Origin: Actinomycetospora lutea
GTDB taxonomy: Bacteria; Actinomycetota; Actinomycetes; Mycobacteriales; Pseudonocardiaceae
Direction: 5' to 3'
DNA: 64,000 nucleotides
NCBI RefSeq assembly: GCF_028737205.1
Contig: NZ_JAQZAL010000002.1
Span: 1-64,000 of the forward strand
Shown: positions 33,355-41,949 of the stretch, in pieces
Position numbering within the stretch: position 1 is the stretch's first letter
Layout of the letters: every line of letters starts with the position of its first letter
Notes under the pieces: generated by a model
What the model was told of the DNA's origin: nothing
Seen by the model: the letters and a program-made list of their open reading frames with translations, nothing else
Database searches by the model: none
Program-made: the position numbers and the translations under genes

Positions 33355-34065
33355 GTGACGACTCCCGAGGTGACCGCTGCCCGCGGCGTCGCGCCGGGCG
33401 CGCGGATCGGGCTCGCCGGCGTGCTGCTCGCGCTCGTGGTGATCGGTGCGATGCACCTCGTCGGGCCCTCGTCGCGCGTCGACCCCGTCCGGCGCACGAT
33501 CAGCGAGTACGCGCTGCTGCCGGGCGGCTGGGTGTTCGACGTCGCGGTGGTCGGGCTGGCGGTCGGGTCCGCGGGGGTGATCGCGGCACTGGTGGCCGCG
33601 GGGCTGGCGCGGGCGCGGTCGCTGCCGGTGGTGCTGCTCGGCGCGTGGTGCGTCGGGCTGCTGCTGGTGGTCGCGTTCGAGAAGACCAACTGGTCGATCG
33701 GGCCGAGCGTCTCGGGCTACATCCACCGGTACGCGAGCCTCGTCGCGTTCATCGCCCTGCCGCTCGGGTCGCTGCTGCTCGCGCGGCGGCACCGCCACGA
33801 CGCGGCCGCGCGGCCCTTCCGGATCGGCGCGCGGGTGGGGTCGTGGCTCGCGCTGGCCTCGTTCGTGCCGATCGTCGGGGCCATCGCCCTGCGCGGGATC
33901 ACCGGCGTGCCGTGGTGGCGCGCGGTCCCGCTGGGCCTGCTCGAGCGAGGGCTCGCCCTCGCCGAGGTGGTCGTGGTGGCCCTGCTGGGCGCGTGGGCGC
34001 TGGCCCACGCCCGTCGGTCGGCGCCGGCGCTCGAGGACGAGCCCGAGGAGCAGGCGGCCGCGTAG
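33355..34065 (+). CDS. DUF998 membrane protein
   Basis: A 236-residue protein with about six transmembrane helices, matching DUF998: RIGLAGVLLALVVIGAMHLV, VDPVRRTISEYALLPGGWVF, then GYIHRYASLVAFIALPLGSL. The conserved I-S-E-Y/D-x-x-x segment after helix 1 is present. Function is unknown. It ends with a Glu/Ala tail. The GTG start lies 7 bases after the thioesterase stop, and the decarboxylase gene starts 11 bases after its stop, so the three form a likely operon. Confidence 0.8.
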   Translation: MTTPEVTAARGVAPGARIGLAGVLLALVVIGAMHLVGPSSRVDPVRRTISEYALLPGGWVFDVAVVGLAVGSAGVIAALVAAGLARARSLPVVLLGAWCVGLLLVVAFEKTNWSIGPSVSGYIHRYASLVAFIALPLGSLLLARRHRHDAAARPFRIGARVGSWLALASFVPIVGAIALRGITGVPWWRAVPLGLLERGLALAEVVVVALLGAWALAHARRSAPALEDEPEEQAAA

Positions 34066-34076
34066 CGTCCGTCGGC

Positions 34077-35420
34077 GTGTGGGACGAGACGCTCGACCGG
34101 GCCCGGCGGCTCGCGGGGGACTGGCTCGCGTCGCTGCCCGAGCGCCCGGTGGGTCGTCCCGTGGACGAGCCCCTCGCCCTCGACGACCGGCTGCCCGAGC
34201 ACGGCACCCCGGCGCCGCAGGTCCTCTCCGAGCTGGCCGCGGCGCTCGAGCCGGGCCTCGTGGCCACGCCGGGACCGCGCTACTTCGGGTTCGTCACCGG
34301 CGGCTCGCTGCCGGTCGCGCTGGGCGCCGACTGGATGGTGTCGGCGACCGACCAGAACGTCGCCGCGCGGGTGATGTCGCCGGCGATGGCCACCCTGGAG
34401 GAGATCACCGGGCGGTGGGTGTGCGACCTGCTCGGGCTCCCCGCCGACAGCGCCGTCGGCTTCGTCACCGGCGCCCAGATGGCCAACGTCGTCGGCCTCG
34501 CCGCGGCGCGGCACGCCCTGCTTGCCGGGGCCGGGTGGGACGTGGGCACCGACGGGCTGGCCGGCGCGCCGGTCCCGACCGTGGTGATCGGCGAGCAGGC
34601 GCACTCGACGATCCTGCAGGCCCTGCGCCTGCTCGGCCTCGGGTCCGGGCGGGCCGTGCGCGTCCCGGCCGACGACCAGGGGCGGATGCGTGCCGACGTC
34701 CTGCGCGACCTGCTCGCCGCGATCGACGGTCCCGTGCTCGTGTGCGCCCAGGCGGGTCAGGTCGACACCGGCGCGTCCGACCCGCTCGACGACATCGCCG
34801 CGGTGGTGGCGGGGCGTGAGCAGCGCTGGCTGCACGTCGACGGGGCGTTCGGTCTCTGGGCCGCGTCGGCGCCGGCCCGGCGGCACCTCGTCACCGGCGC
34901 CGCGCACGCCGACTCCTGGACCGTCGACGGGCACAAGTGGCTCAACGTCCCCTACGACTGCGGCATGGCGATCGTCCGCGACCCCGCGGCGGTGACCGCG
35001 GCGATGAGCCTCTCGGCGGCCTACCTGCCGATGGGGGTCGCCGATCCGTCCAGCCGCGTGCCGGAGAGCTCGCGGCGGGCCCGGGCACTGCCGGTGCACG
35101 CCGCCCTGCGCAGCCTGGGCCGCGAGGGCGTCGCCGACCTCGTCGAGCGCTGCTGCACGCTGGCCCGCCAGGCCGCCGACGAGCTCGGCGCGCACCCCGA
35201 GATCGAGATCCTCAACGACGTGGTGCTCAACCAGGTCCTGTTCCGGCCGCGCGGGGACGACGCCCGCGAGCTCGCCGCCGCCGTCGCGCGCGACGGCACC
35301 TGCTGGGTCGGCACCACGGTGTGGCGGGGCCGCCCGGCGGTGCGGCTGTCGGTGTCGAACTGGTCGACGACCCCGGAGGACGTCCGGCGCTCGACCACCG
35401 CCATCCGCCGGCTGCTGTGA
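34077..35420 (+). CDS. PLP-dependent group II decarboxylase-like enzyme
   Basis: A 447-residue aminotransferase-fold enzyme of the aromatic-amino-acid/glutamate decarboxylase family. TPGPRYFGFVTGGSLPVALG opens the core; GFVTGAQMANVVGLAAARHA, then VIGEQAHSTI; WLHVDGAFGLWAA carries the Asp that binds the PLP ring; and DSWTVDGHKWLNVPYDCGMA carries the Schiff-base lysine. Whether it decarboxylates, and which amino acid, is not determined. The GTG at 34077 is at the start of similarity and suits the operon spacing. Its stop touches the stop of the convergent methyltransferase gene. Confidence 0.85.
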   Translation: MWDETLDRARRLAGDWLASLPERPVGRPVDEPLALDDRLPEHGTPAPQVLSELAAALEPGLVATPGPRYFGFVTGGSLPVALGADWMVSATDQNVAARVMSPAMATLEEITGRWVCDLLGLPADSAVGFVTGAQMANVVGLAAARHALLAGAGWDVGTDGLAGAPVPTVVIGEQAHSTILQALRLLGLGSGRAVRVPADDQGRMRADVLRDLLAAIDGPVLVCAQAGQVDTGASDPLDDIAAVVAGREQRWLHVDGAFGLWAASAPARRHLVTGAAHADSWTVDGHKWLNVPYDCGMAIVRDPAAVTAAMSLSAAYLPMGVADPSSRVPESSRRARALPVHAALRSLGREGVADLVERCCTLARQAADELGAHPEIEILNDVVLNQVLFRPRGDDARELAAAVARDGTCWVGTTVWRGRPAVRLSVSNWSTTPEDVRRSTTAIRRLL

Positions 35421-36146
35421 TCAGGCCGGGACGAGCGCGCGGTACGACGCGAGCGTCCCGAACACCCACCGGCGCCGCTCGACGACCCCGGCGTCGACGA
35501 AGCCGGCCTCGGTGAGCAGGATGACGACGTCCGCGGCCGGGGAGAGCTGCGGGCGCAGGTCCTGGTCGTGCCCGCCGTGACCGTGCCCGTGACCGTGCCC
35601 CTCGCTCCTCTTCGCTCGGCTGATCGCGTGCATCGCTGCCCCGGTCGCCCGGGCGACGGGGCCGGTCGACCGGTCGCCCTCCATGTCGACGACGTGCACC
35701 GAGCCGCCCGGGCGCAGCACGCGCCGGACCTCGCGCAGCACGCCGGGCCTGTCGTCGGGGGGCAGGTGGTGGAACATCAGCGACGAGAGCACCCGGTCGA
35801 CGTGGGCGTCGGGCAGCGGCAGCGCGTCGGCGAAGCCCTGCTCGAGGCGGACGCCGTCGCCGAGCTTCGTGCGGGCGCGGGCCAGGGCCGCCGGGTCGGG
35901 GTCGAGGCCGATCAGCTCGACGTCGGGGCGGCTCCGGGCCATCGTGGCGAGGACGTTGCCGGTGCCGCAGCCGATCTCGAGCACCCGCCCGCCCGGCGGC
36001 GGGGCGGCCTGCGTGACGAGGCGCCGGTGCGACGGGCCGGCGCCGAGCAGGCGGCTCATCACGTCGTACAGGACCTGAGGCGCCTCGCGGGGCATGCCGG
36101 GCAGGTAGGCCCGGCCCGCGGTGCTGGCGCGCTCCGGCTCCGTCAT
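35421..36146 (-). CDS. Class I SAM-dependent methyltransferase with His-rich loop
   Basis: A 241-residue methyltransferase: motif I is RVLEIGCGTGNVLATMARSR (residues ~54-73), the acidic residue is in ELIGLDPDPA, motif II is HVDRVLSSLMFHHLPPDDRP and motif III is VLRPGGSVHVVDMEG. Near residue 185 it carries an unusual EGHGHGHGHGGHDQD insertion that looks able to bind Ni2+, Zn2+ or Cu2+; the DNA there is a gtgaccgtgccc repeat. The best guess for the family is a ubiquinone/menaquinone-type or small-molecule methyltransferase. The ATG at 36146 has GAGGAG upstream. It is divergent from an AraC gene. Confidence 0.83.
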   Translation of the reverse strand: MTEPERASTAGRAYLPGMPREAPQVLYDVMSRLLGAGPSHRRLVTQAAPPPGGRVLEIGCGTGNVLATMARSRPDVELIGLDPDPAALARARTKLGDGVRLEQGFADALPLPDAHVDRVLSSLMFHHLPPDDRPGVLREVRRVLRPGGSVHVVDMEGDRSTGPVARATGAAMHAISRAKRSEGHGHGHGHGGHDQDLRPQLSPAADVVILLTEAGFVDAGVVERRRWVFGTLASYRALVPA

Positions 36147-36235
36147 GCTGGACTCTCCTCGTGGGACGGGATTCGGTGTCGCGGTCCACGATCGGCGCGG
36201 CTCCACCAGGCGACAAGGGACCGGGCTCGGTCGTG

Positions 36236-37132
36236 ATGAGACGTTCTTCGGACGTCCCGGTCGTCGACTACCCACGCTCCCCGGACGGGCTCGACGTCAC
36301 CGTGCGGCACCGTCGCGGTGGCGCGGCGCTCCCGGCCGCCGGCCTGCCCGTCGCGGGGCCGCACGCGCACGACTTCCTGGTGCTCCTGCTGGTGGAGGGC
36401 GGCCGCGGCGCGATGCGGGTGGACGACCGCGAGGTCCCGCTGGCGCCGGGGGACGTGCTGGTGCTCGCACCCGGGACGGTCGTGGCCCCGCACGACGGGC
36501 ACGTCGACGCCGACGCCGAGGTGTGGATGGTCTTCTTCCCGGCCGACGTCGTCGACCCGGCGACCACGGACTCGTTGGTCTCGTGGCGGTCGCACCCGCT
36601 GCTCGCCCCGCTGGTCGGCCACGGGCAGGTGGGCTCCCAGCGGTTCGCGGTGCCCGATGCGGAGCGCGCGCGGTGGCGCGAGCACCTGCGGGCCCTCGAC
36701 ACCGAGCTCCGCGAGCGCCGCGACGGGGCCGGGGCCGCGGTGCGGGCGTACCTCACGCTGCTGCTGGTGGGGCTCACGCGGCTCGACGCCGTGGTCACCG
36801 ACGAGCTCCGCGACCGGGACGAGCCCCTGCTCGCCGCGGTGTTCGACGTCGTCGAGCGCCGGTTCACCGAGCCGCTGTCGCTGCGCGACGTGGCCGCCGA
36901 GGTCGGGCTGACCCCGGGCCACGTGACCACCGTGGTGCGCCGGCGCACCGGGCGCACGGTCCAGCAGTGGATCACCGAGCGCCGCCTGCGCGAGGCCCGC
37001 CGCCTGCTGCACGGCACCGACCTGACCGTGAACGCCGTCGCCGCCCGGGTGGGGTTCCGCGACGCCGGCTACTTCGTGCGTCGCTTCCGTGCCGAGCACG
37101 GTGTCCCGCCCGGGCGGTGGCGCGCCGCCTGA
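36236..37132 (+). CDS. AraC-family transcriptional regulator (cupin N-terminus)
   Basis: A 298-residue regulator. The N-terminal cupin, residues ~30-120, reads PHAHDFLVLLLVEGGRGAMR, EVPLAPGDVLVLAPGTVV; the C-terminal AraC DNA-binding domain (~205-298) reads LSLRDVAAEVGLTPGHVTTV and VNAVAARVGFRDAGYFVRRF. Such regulators sense a small ligand in the cupin. Candidate targets are the divergent His-rich methyltransferase and the convergent MFS transporter (2 bases between the stops). The ATG at 36236 was chosen; an in-frame GTG lies 3 bases before. Confidence 0.85.
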   Translation: MRRSSDVPVVDYPRSPDGLDVTVRHRRGGAALPAAGLPVAGPHAHDFLVLLLVEGGRGAMRVDDREVPLAPGDVLVLAPGTVVAPHDGHVDADAEVWMVFFPADVVDPATTDSLVSWRSHPLLAPLVGHGQVGSQRFAVPDAERARWREHLRALDTELRERRDGAGAAVRAYLTLLLVGLTRLDAVVTDELRDRDEPLLAAVFDVVERRFTEPLSLRDVAAEVGLTPGHVTTVVRRRTGRTVQQWITERRLREARRLLHGTDLTVNAVAARVGFRDAGYFVRRFRAEHGVPPGRWRAA

Positions 37133-37134
37133 CC

Positions 37135-38619
37135 TCACGCCGCGACCGGCTCCGGCGCCGGTGCCCCGGCCGGCGTCGCGGGCACGTGCCCCAGGGTGGC
37201 CACGACCAGCGCGGACACGACGAGCAGGACGACGGCCGCGACGGCCGCGGTGACGGTGACCGCGCCGGTGAACGCCTCGCGGGCCGGGGCGACGACCCCG
37301 GGGTCGCCCGTCGTGACGGCCCCGGCGAGGCCCTCGCGGGCGGCCGCCGACACCTCGTCGGGCAGCAGCGCCCGGTAGACCGCGACCGCGAGGCTGCCCA
37401 TCCCCGCGAGCCCGACCGCCATGCCCAGCTCCTGGCCGGTCTCGGAGAGCGAGGACGCCGACCCGGCCTGCGCCGGCGGTGCCGACCCGACCACGAGGCC
37501 CACGCCGAGCCCGCCGGGCAGGCCCATGCCGAACAGGGCGACGGTGAACGCGGTGATCATCGGCGCGGTGCCGCCGGGGGCGGCGAGGGCCACGCCGGCG
37601 AGCCCGAGGGCCGCGAGCGTCGTGCCGCCGGCCATCACCCACGCCGGGCGGACCCGCCGGGCGAGGTAGGGGCCGGCGATGACCCCGACCAGCATCGCGA
37701 CGGTGCCGGGCAGCGTCGCGAGACCGGCGGCGAGCGGGTCGAGTCCCGCCACCAGCTGGAGGTCCTGGGTGATCACGAGGAACATCCCGCCCATCACCAC
37801 GCCGCCGAGCAGCATGGTGGCCAGCGCGCCGCGCAGCGCGGGGTGCGCGAGCAGGCGCAGGTCGAGCAGGGGGTGCTCGAGGCGGCGCTGGCGGCGCACG
37901 AACGCGACGCCCGCCGCGACCCCGACGACGAGCGCGGCGACGGTCGGCACGCCGGCGTCGCCGCGGGCCAGCGCCTTCACCCCGTGCACCACCGGCAGCA
38001 GGGCGAGCAGCGACAGCGCGACGCTCGCGGGGTCGAGCCGCCCGACGCCCGTCCCCGCGCCCTCGGGCAGCAGGCGCGGGCCGACCGCGAGCAGCAGCAC
38101 CATCACCGCGACCCCGGGCAGGAACACCGCGCCCCACCAGAAGTGCTGGAGCAGCAGCCCGCCCAGCGCCGGCCCGAGGGCGCCGCCGACCATGATCGCC
38201 GAGAAGACGGTCGCGATCGCCACGCCCTGCCGGCGCGGGTCGGTGTACAGGCTCGTGACCAGCGCCAGCGTCGAGGGCATGAGCGTGGCGCCGGCGATCC
38301 CGAGCGCCGCGCGGGCGGCGATGAGCAGCTCCGGGGTGGGCGCGGACGCCGCCGCCAGCGACGCCGCCCCGAACGTCGCGGCGCCGATGAGCAGCAGCCG
38401 GCGGCGTCCGATGCGGTCGCCGAGGGTGCCCATGGTCACGAGGAACCCGGCGACGAGGAAGCCGTAGACGTCGGTGATCCAGAGTTGTCGGGCCGCGTCG
38501 GCGTGCAGGTCCTCGGCGAGGCGCGGCAGGGCCACGAGCAGCACCGACAGGTCGAGCGCGACGAGCAGGGCGGGCAGGGTCAGGACGGCGAGCGCGAGCC
38601 GTGTGCGTGCCGCGGTCAT
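37135..38619 (-). CDS. MFS multidrug transporter, DHA2 (14-helix) family
   Basis: A 494-residue exporter with about fourteen helices. LTLPALLVALDLSVLLVALP is the first helix; WITDVYGFLVAGFLVTMGTL, then GDRIGRRRLLLIGA (motif A), and GIAGATLMPSTLALVTSLYT, then SAIMVGGALGPALGGLLLQH (motif C) are typical of DHA2 drug:proton antiporters. It is likely to expel hydrophobic compounds; no substrate is indicated. Its ATG overlaps the stop of the SRPBCC gene (ATGA), so it is the third gene of an operon led by a winged-helix regulator. Confidence 0.88.
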   Translation of the reverse strand: MTAARTRLALAVLTLPALLVALDLSVLLVALPRLAEDLHADAARQLWITDVYGFLVAGFLVTMGTLGDRIGRRRLLLIGAATFGAASLAAASAPTPELLIAARAALGIAGATLMPSTLALVTSLYTDPRRQGVAIATVFSAIMVGGALGPALGGLLLQHFWWGAVFLPGVAVMVLLLAVGPRLLPEGAGTGVGRLDPASVALSLLALLPVVHGVKALARGDAGVPTVAALVVGVAAGVAFVRRQRRLEHPLLDLRLLAHPALRGALATMLLGGVVMGGMFLVITQDLQLVAGLDPLAAGLATLPGTVAMLVGVIAGPYLARRVRPAWVMAGGTTLAALGLAGVALAAPGGTAPMITAFTVALFGMGLPGGLGVGLVVGSAPPAQAGSASSLSETGQELGMAVGLAGMGSLAVAVYRALLPDEVSAAAREGLAGAVTTGDPGVVAPAREAFTGAVTVTAAVAAVVLLVVSALVVATLGHVPATPAGAPAPEPVAA

Positions 38620-39443
38620 CGGAGCTCCTCGAGCCAGGTGCGCCAGCGGGGGCGCTCGCGGTCGGCGACGGCGGCGGCGTCGGTGTCCGGGTCGTCGAAG
38701 AGGGTCAGGTGGACGCTCGCGTGGGCGTCCCGGCCGGCGGTGGCGAGGTCGCCGACGCCCGGCGCGGGCGCGTCGAGGAGCAGGACGACGTCGCTGCGGT
38801 GCTCGCCGGGGGAGAGCACCGCGACCGTCCCGGCCAGCTCCGGGGTGCCGCCGAGCGCCACGCGGTCGCCCACGCGGGCGTCGGCGAGCCCGGTGGCCGC
38901 GAGCAGCGTCTCCCATGCGGCGGGCTGCGGGCCGCCGATCCGGGTGCCCGCGCTGACCGTCGACGGGCGGCGCCCGGCGAAGTCGGTGAGGTAGAGGCGC
39001 AGCGTCTCCAGCGCGACGGCCATGCCCTCGCGCAGGGCGTCGATCTCGTCGTCCCAGTCGTCGCCGGTCCCGAAGCCGCTCATGACCATGCGCACGACGC
39101 ACGTGCCCTCGTCGCGGGTGGACACCAGCCACTCGGTGGCGAGCGTCGTGGTCTCGGTGCTCCCGGAGCCGGCGGTCCAGGTCGCCTCGGTCGCGAAGCG
39201 CTCCGGGGCGTCGTACGCGGTGACGGTGCCCTGTGGACGGGTCGAGCTCCGCTGCGCTTCGTCTCCCACGTCGCCGTCGCCGCCGCCCATGTCGAAGGCG
39301 AACTCGCCGCCGACGTGCTCGCCGACGCGGGTGGGGTGCAGCCAGGAGCTGATGCCCGGGCCGGTCGCGATCGCGTCCCAGACCTGCTCGGGGGTGCCGG
39401 GCACCGTGACCTCGAGATCCACGGTGCGCTCGTCCTCGCTCAT
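38616..39443 (-). CDS. SRPBCC (AHSA1-like) domain protein
   Basis: A 275-residue protein. Residues ~5-150 are an AHSA1-type START-like ligand-binding domain: VDLEVTVPGTPEQVWDAIAT, GEFAFDMGG, ERFATEATWTAGSG and WDDEIDALREGMAVALETLR. Its C-terminal ~110 residues (WETLLAATGLADARVGDRVA) form a second domain I do not recognise. It sits between a winged-helix regulator and a drug exporter, each overlapping it by 4 bases; such trios may respond to hydrophobic compounds. A dispersed-repeat copy at 39241-39266 encodes GDEAQRSST in the first domain. Confidence 0.8.
   Translation of the reverse strand: MSEDERTVDLEVTVPGTPEQVWDAIATGPGISSWLHPTRVGEHVGGEFAFDMGGGDGDVGDEAQRSSTRPQGTVTAYDAPERFATEATWTAGSGSTETTTLATEWLVSTRDEGTCVVRMVMSGFGTGDDWDDEIDALREGMAVALETLRLYLTDFAGRRPSTVSAGTRIGGPQPAAWETLLAATGLADARVGDRVALGGTPELAGTVAVLSPGEHRSDVVLLLDAPAPGVGDLATAGRDAHASVHLTLFDDPDTDAAAVADRERPRWRTWLEELR
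39241..39266. repeat. Dispersed repeat copy inside the SRPBCC gene
   Basis: gtcgagctccgctgcgcttc followed by gtctcc: identical to the tandem-array unit except for a t in place of c. As in the FAD protein it is read on the minus strand, in the same frame, giving GDEAQRSST. Confidence 0.6.
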
Positions 39444-40030
39444 GACTCGTCCTCCTCGGTCGGGGCCGGCACGGGGTGCGCGCCGACGATCAGGCGGTGG
39501 GGGCGGCCGTCCGGCGCGTGGTACCGGGCGGCGAGGTCGCGGACGGCGGCGCCGAGCTCCTCGGCGAACGCGGCCCGCTCGGCGGCCGAGGCGAAGGCGA
39601 TCTCGGTGTCGATCGCCAGGGTCGCCAGGCGCTTGTCCTGGGCGTCGGCGCGGCGGGCGAGGTCGCCCACCTCGCGCACCACCCGGCCGGCGAGGGCGAG
39701 CAGGTAGCGCGCCGAGAGCCGGTCGGAGACCCGCTCGGGGGCGCTCGCGGCCTCGCCCAGCGCGGCGGGGGAGACCAGGTAGGAGGCGGCCGAGGCCTCC
39801 AGCACCCGCTCGGTGAGCCCCCGCTTCGGGCGCTGGGCGACCTCGCGGACCAGGCCGTGCGCCTCGAGGGTCCGCAGGTGGTAGTTGACCTTCTGTCGGG
39901 TCAGGCCGACCCGTCCGGCCAGCGTGGAGGCCGATCCGGGCTCGGCGAGCGCGGCCAGCAGGCGCGCGCGCAACGGGTCGAGGGCCGCCGCGGCGGCGGC
40001 CGGTTCGTCGATCACGTCCACGTCGAGCAC
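39440..40030 (-). CDS. Winged-helix (ArsR-like) transcriptional regulator
   Basis: A 196-residue regulator. Residues ~14-70 are an ArsR-type winged helix: LDPLRARLLAALAEPGSAST, LAGRVGLTRQKVNYHLRTLE, AHGLVREVAQRPKRGLTERV. The rest is a helical ligand or dimerisation domain. No metal-binding cysteines are present, so it is not a metal sensor. It leads an operon with the SRPBCC and MFS genes (4-base overlaps). The GTG at 40030 was chosen; it lies 16 bases from a strong palindrome (40046-40065), the likely operator, and may be a leaderless start. Confidence 0.82.
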   Translation of the reverse strand: MLDVDVIDEPAAAAAALDPLRARLLAALAEPGSASTLAGRVGLTRQKVNYHLRTLEAHGLVREVAQRPKRGLTERVLEASAASYLVSPAALGEAASAPERVSDRLSARYLLALAGRVVREVGDLARRADAQDKRLATLAIDTEIAFASAAERAAFAEELGAAVRDLAARYHAPDGRPHRLIVGAHPVPAPTEEDES

Positions 40031-40045
40031 GGACCCACGAGAACA

Positions 40046-40065
40046 TTGACAAGAAAATTTGTCAA
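40046..40065. promoter_or_regulatory. TTGACAA-N6-TTGTCAA operator between the winged-helix and cyclo-ligase genes
   Basis: TTGACAA at 40046-40052 and TTGTCAA at 40059-40065 form a perfect 7-bp palindrome around gaaaat, an AT-rich island in GC-rich DNA. It contains a -35-like TTGACA on both strands. On the plus strand TTGTCA (40059-40064) is 16 bases from TACGGT (40081-40086), which would start transcription at the GTG of 40093. The winged-helix protein probably binds here and controls both directions. Confidence 0.65.
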
Positions 40066-40092
40066 ATGGGGGAGAGGCCCTACGGTGGGGGC

Positions 40093-40863
40093 GTGGCACG
40101 GACCCCCGGACGGCACGACGCGGACGCGGGCGGCCCGGCGGAGGTGAACGAGGCGAAGGCGGCGATCCGGCAGCGCGTGTGGGACGCCCTCAGGGACGGG
40201 CAGCTCGCGCGGTTCCCGGGCGCGCACGGGCGCATCCCGAACGTCAGCGGCGCCGAGGCCGCGGCCGAGCGCCTGCGCGGGACCGACGTGTGGCGCCGGG
40301 CCCGCACGCTGAAGTGCAACCCGGACGCCGCGCAGTGGCCGGTGCGCCAGCGCGCGCTGCAGGACGGCAAGACCGTCTACATGGCCGTGCCGCGCCTCGC
40401 CGAGGAGGCGCCGTTCTTCCTGCTCGACCCCGAGCACCTCGCCGACACCCCGCGCAAGGCGTCGTCGATCAAGGGGGCCTCGCGCTCGGCGCGGACGGTG
40501 GCCGTCGAGGACCTCGAGCCCGTCGACCTCGTCGTCACCGGGTGCGTGGCCGTCGCCGAGGACGGCGCGCGGCTGGGCAAGGGCGGCGGGTTCAGCGACC
40601 TCGAGTTCGCGGTGGCCAGCGAGGCCGGGCTCGTCGCGCCGGACACCCCGGTGGTTACGACCGTGCACGAGCAGCAGGTCGTCCCGGTCGGCGAGATCCC
40701 GGTGACCGGCCACGACGTGCGCCTCGACCTCCTCGTCACCGCCGACCGGGTCATCACCTGTACGCGGGAGGCGCGCCATCCGGGCCGGATCGCGTGGGAC
40801 GAGCTGACCGAGGAGAAGATCGCCGCGATCCCGCTGCTGCAGCGGCTGCGGCCGGGATCGTGA
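40093..40863 (+). CDS. 5-formyltetrahydrofolate cyclo-ligase family protein
   Basis: A 256-residue protein of the MTHFS superfamily, nearer to the MTHFSD branch. IRQRVWDALRD opens the domain, and GARLGKGGGFSDLEFAVASE is the equivalent of the catalytic/ATP loop G-x-G-x-G-x-x-D. The cyclo-ligase recycles 5-formyl-THF to methenyl-THF with ATP, but this branch is less studied and the Tyr-Tyr-Asp-Arg of true MTHFS reads Phe-Ser-Asp-Leu here, so the activity is uncertain. GTG 40093 lies 6 bases beyond a -10-like TACGGT (leaderless); a GTG at 40144 is a shorter option. Confidence 0.75.
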   Translation: MARTPGRHDADAGGPAEVNEAKAAIRQRVWDALRDGQLARFPGAHGRIPNVSGAEAAAERLRGTDVWRRARTLKCNPDAAQWPVRQRALQDGKTVYMAVPRLAEEAPFFLLDPEHLADTPRKASSIKGASRSARTVAVEDLEPVDLVVTGCVAVAEDGARLGKGGGFSDLEFAVASEAGLVAPDTPVVTTVHEQQVVPVGEIPVTGHDVRLDLLVTADRVITCTREARHPGRIAWDELTEEKIAAIPLLQRLRPGS

Positions 40864-40869
40864 GGGGGT

Positions 40870-41949
40870 TCAGCCGCGCCGCCCGACGATCCGGGCGAGC
40901 AGGGGGGCGACGAGCAGCATCAGCAGGACGCGCAGCACCTGGACCGCGACCACGGAGGTGACGTCGACGCCCGAGGAGATCGCGGTGGCCAGGACGGCGT
41001 AGATGCCGCCCGGGGTCGTCGCGAGGTAGCCCTCGAGCGGGGTCATCCCGGTGGTCCACGAGAGCAGCAGGCCCAGCCCGGCGCAGACCGCGATCACCGC
41101 GAGGATCAGCGCCGTGGCCAGCGGCAGCACGCGCACGACGGTCGCCAGCGCCTCGCGCGTGAACTTCAGCCCGGCCTGCCAGCCGATCACCGCGTAGGCG
41201 ACGTCGACGAGCAGGGTCGGCACGCTCGCCCCGACCACCAGACCGGACATGCCCAGACCGGACATGCTCAGCGCGGCCGCGAGCACCATCGGTCCGAGCA
41301 GGGCGCCCGCCGGCACGTGCAGGGCCCGGGCGAGCGGGGCGCCGACCGCGGTGCACGCGACGAGCAGGAGGACGCCGACCCACCAGGGCGCCGAGGGGCC
41401 CCCGGTCGGCGGTCCGGCGGTCCCGGCGTGCGCGGCGCCGTAGAAGGCGATCGCGACCACGGGCATCGTCACGGTCACCAGGCCGACCCGCAGGTACTGC
41501 ACGACCGAGACGATCCGCTCGTCGCCACCGAGCTCGTGGCTCATGGCGACGAGGCCGGAGGCGCCGCCGGCGGTCTGCGCGAGCATGCCCGTCAGCGGCG
41601 ACATCCCGCGCTGCAGGCCCATCACCAGGCCCGCGGCCATGCTCGCCAGCAGCGTCCCCAGGCTGATCAGCAGGACCGGGAGCCACTCGGCGGCGACCGC
41701 GCCCAGCATCTCGGGGCGGGCCAGCAGGCCGATCACGACGCCGATGACGGCCTGGCCGGCGGTCGAGGCGCGCCGCGGGACCGCGCGCGGGCCCCATCCG
41801 GCCAGGGCGACGACCGTCGCCACCACGAGCCCGGCGAACAGCGCCGCCGACGGCACCGCGAGCGCACCGAACCCCAGGGTCGCGGCGACCGTCAGCACCG
41901 CCAGCACCGCCCACCGGGTGCCGGTGCCCTCGATGCGATCTGCCACCAC
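40870..41949 (-). CDS. AbrB-family membrane protein (AmoA-like, PF05145)
   Basis: A 359-residue integral membrane protein with about ten helices arranged as two similar halves. The first contains VPSAALFAGLVVATVVALAG, RRASTAGQAVIGVVIGLLAR and QTAGGASGLVAMSHELGGDE; the second VPAGALLGPMVLAAALSMSG, AYAVIGWQAGLKFTREALAT and ATTPGGIYAVLATAISSGVD. It belongs to the family misnamed AbrB/ammonia monooxygenase, probably a transporter or regulator. The substrate is unknown. It is convergent with the cyclo-ligase gene, with 6 bases between the stops. Confidence 0.82.
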   Translation of the reverse strand: MVADRIEGTGTRWAVLAVLTVAATLGFGALAVPSAALFAGLVVATVVALAGWGPRAVPRRASTAGQAVIGVVIGLLARPEMLGAVAAEWLPVLLISLGTLLASMAAGLVMGLQRGMSPLTGMLAQTAGGASGLVAMSHELGGDERIVSVVQYLRVGLVTVTMPVVAIAFYGAAHAGTAGPPTGGPSAPWWVGVLLLVACTAVGAPLARALHVPAGALLGPMVLAAALSMSGLGMSGLVVGASVPTLLVDVAYAVIGWQAGLKFTREALATVVRVLPLATALILAVIAVCAGLGLLLSWTTGMTPLEGYLATTPGGIYAVLATAISSGVDVTSVVAVQVLRVLLMLLVAPLLARIVGRRG

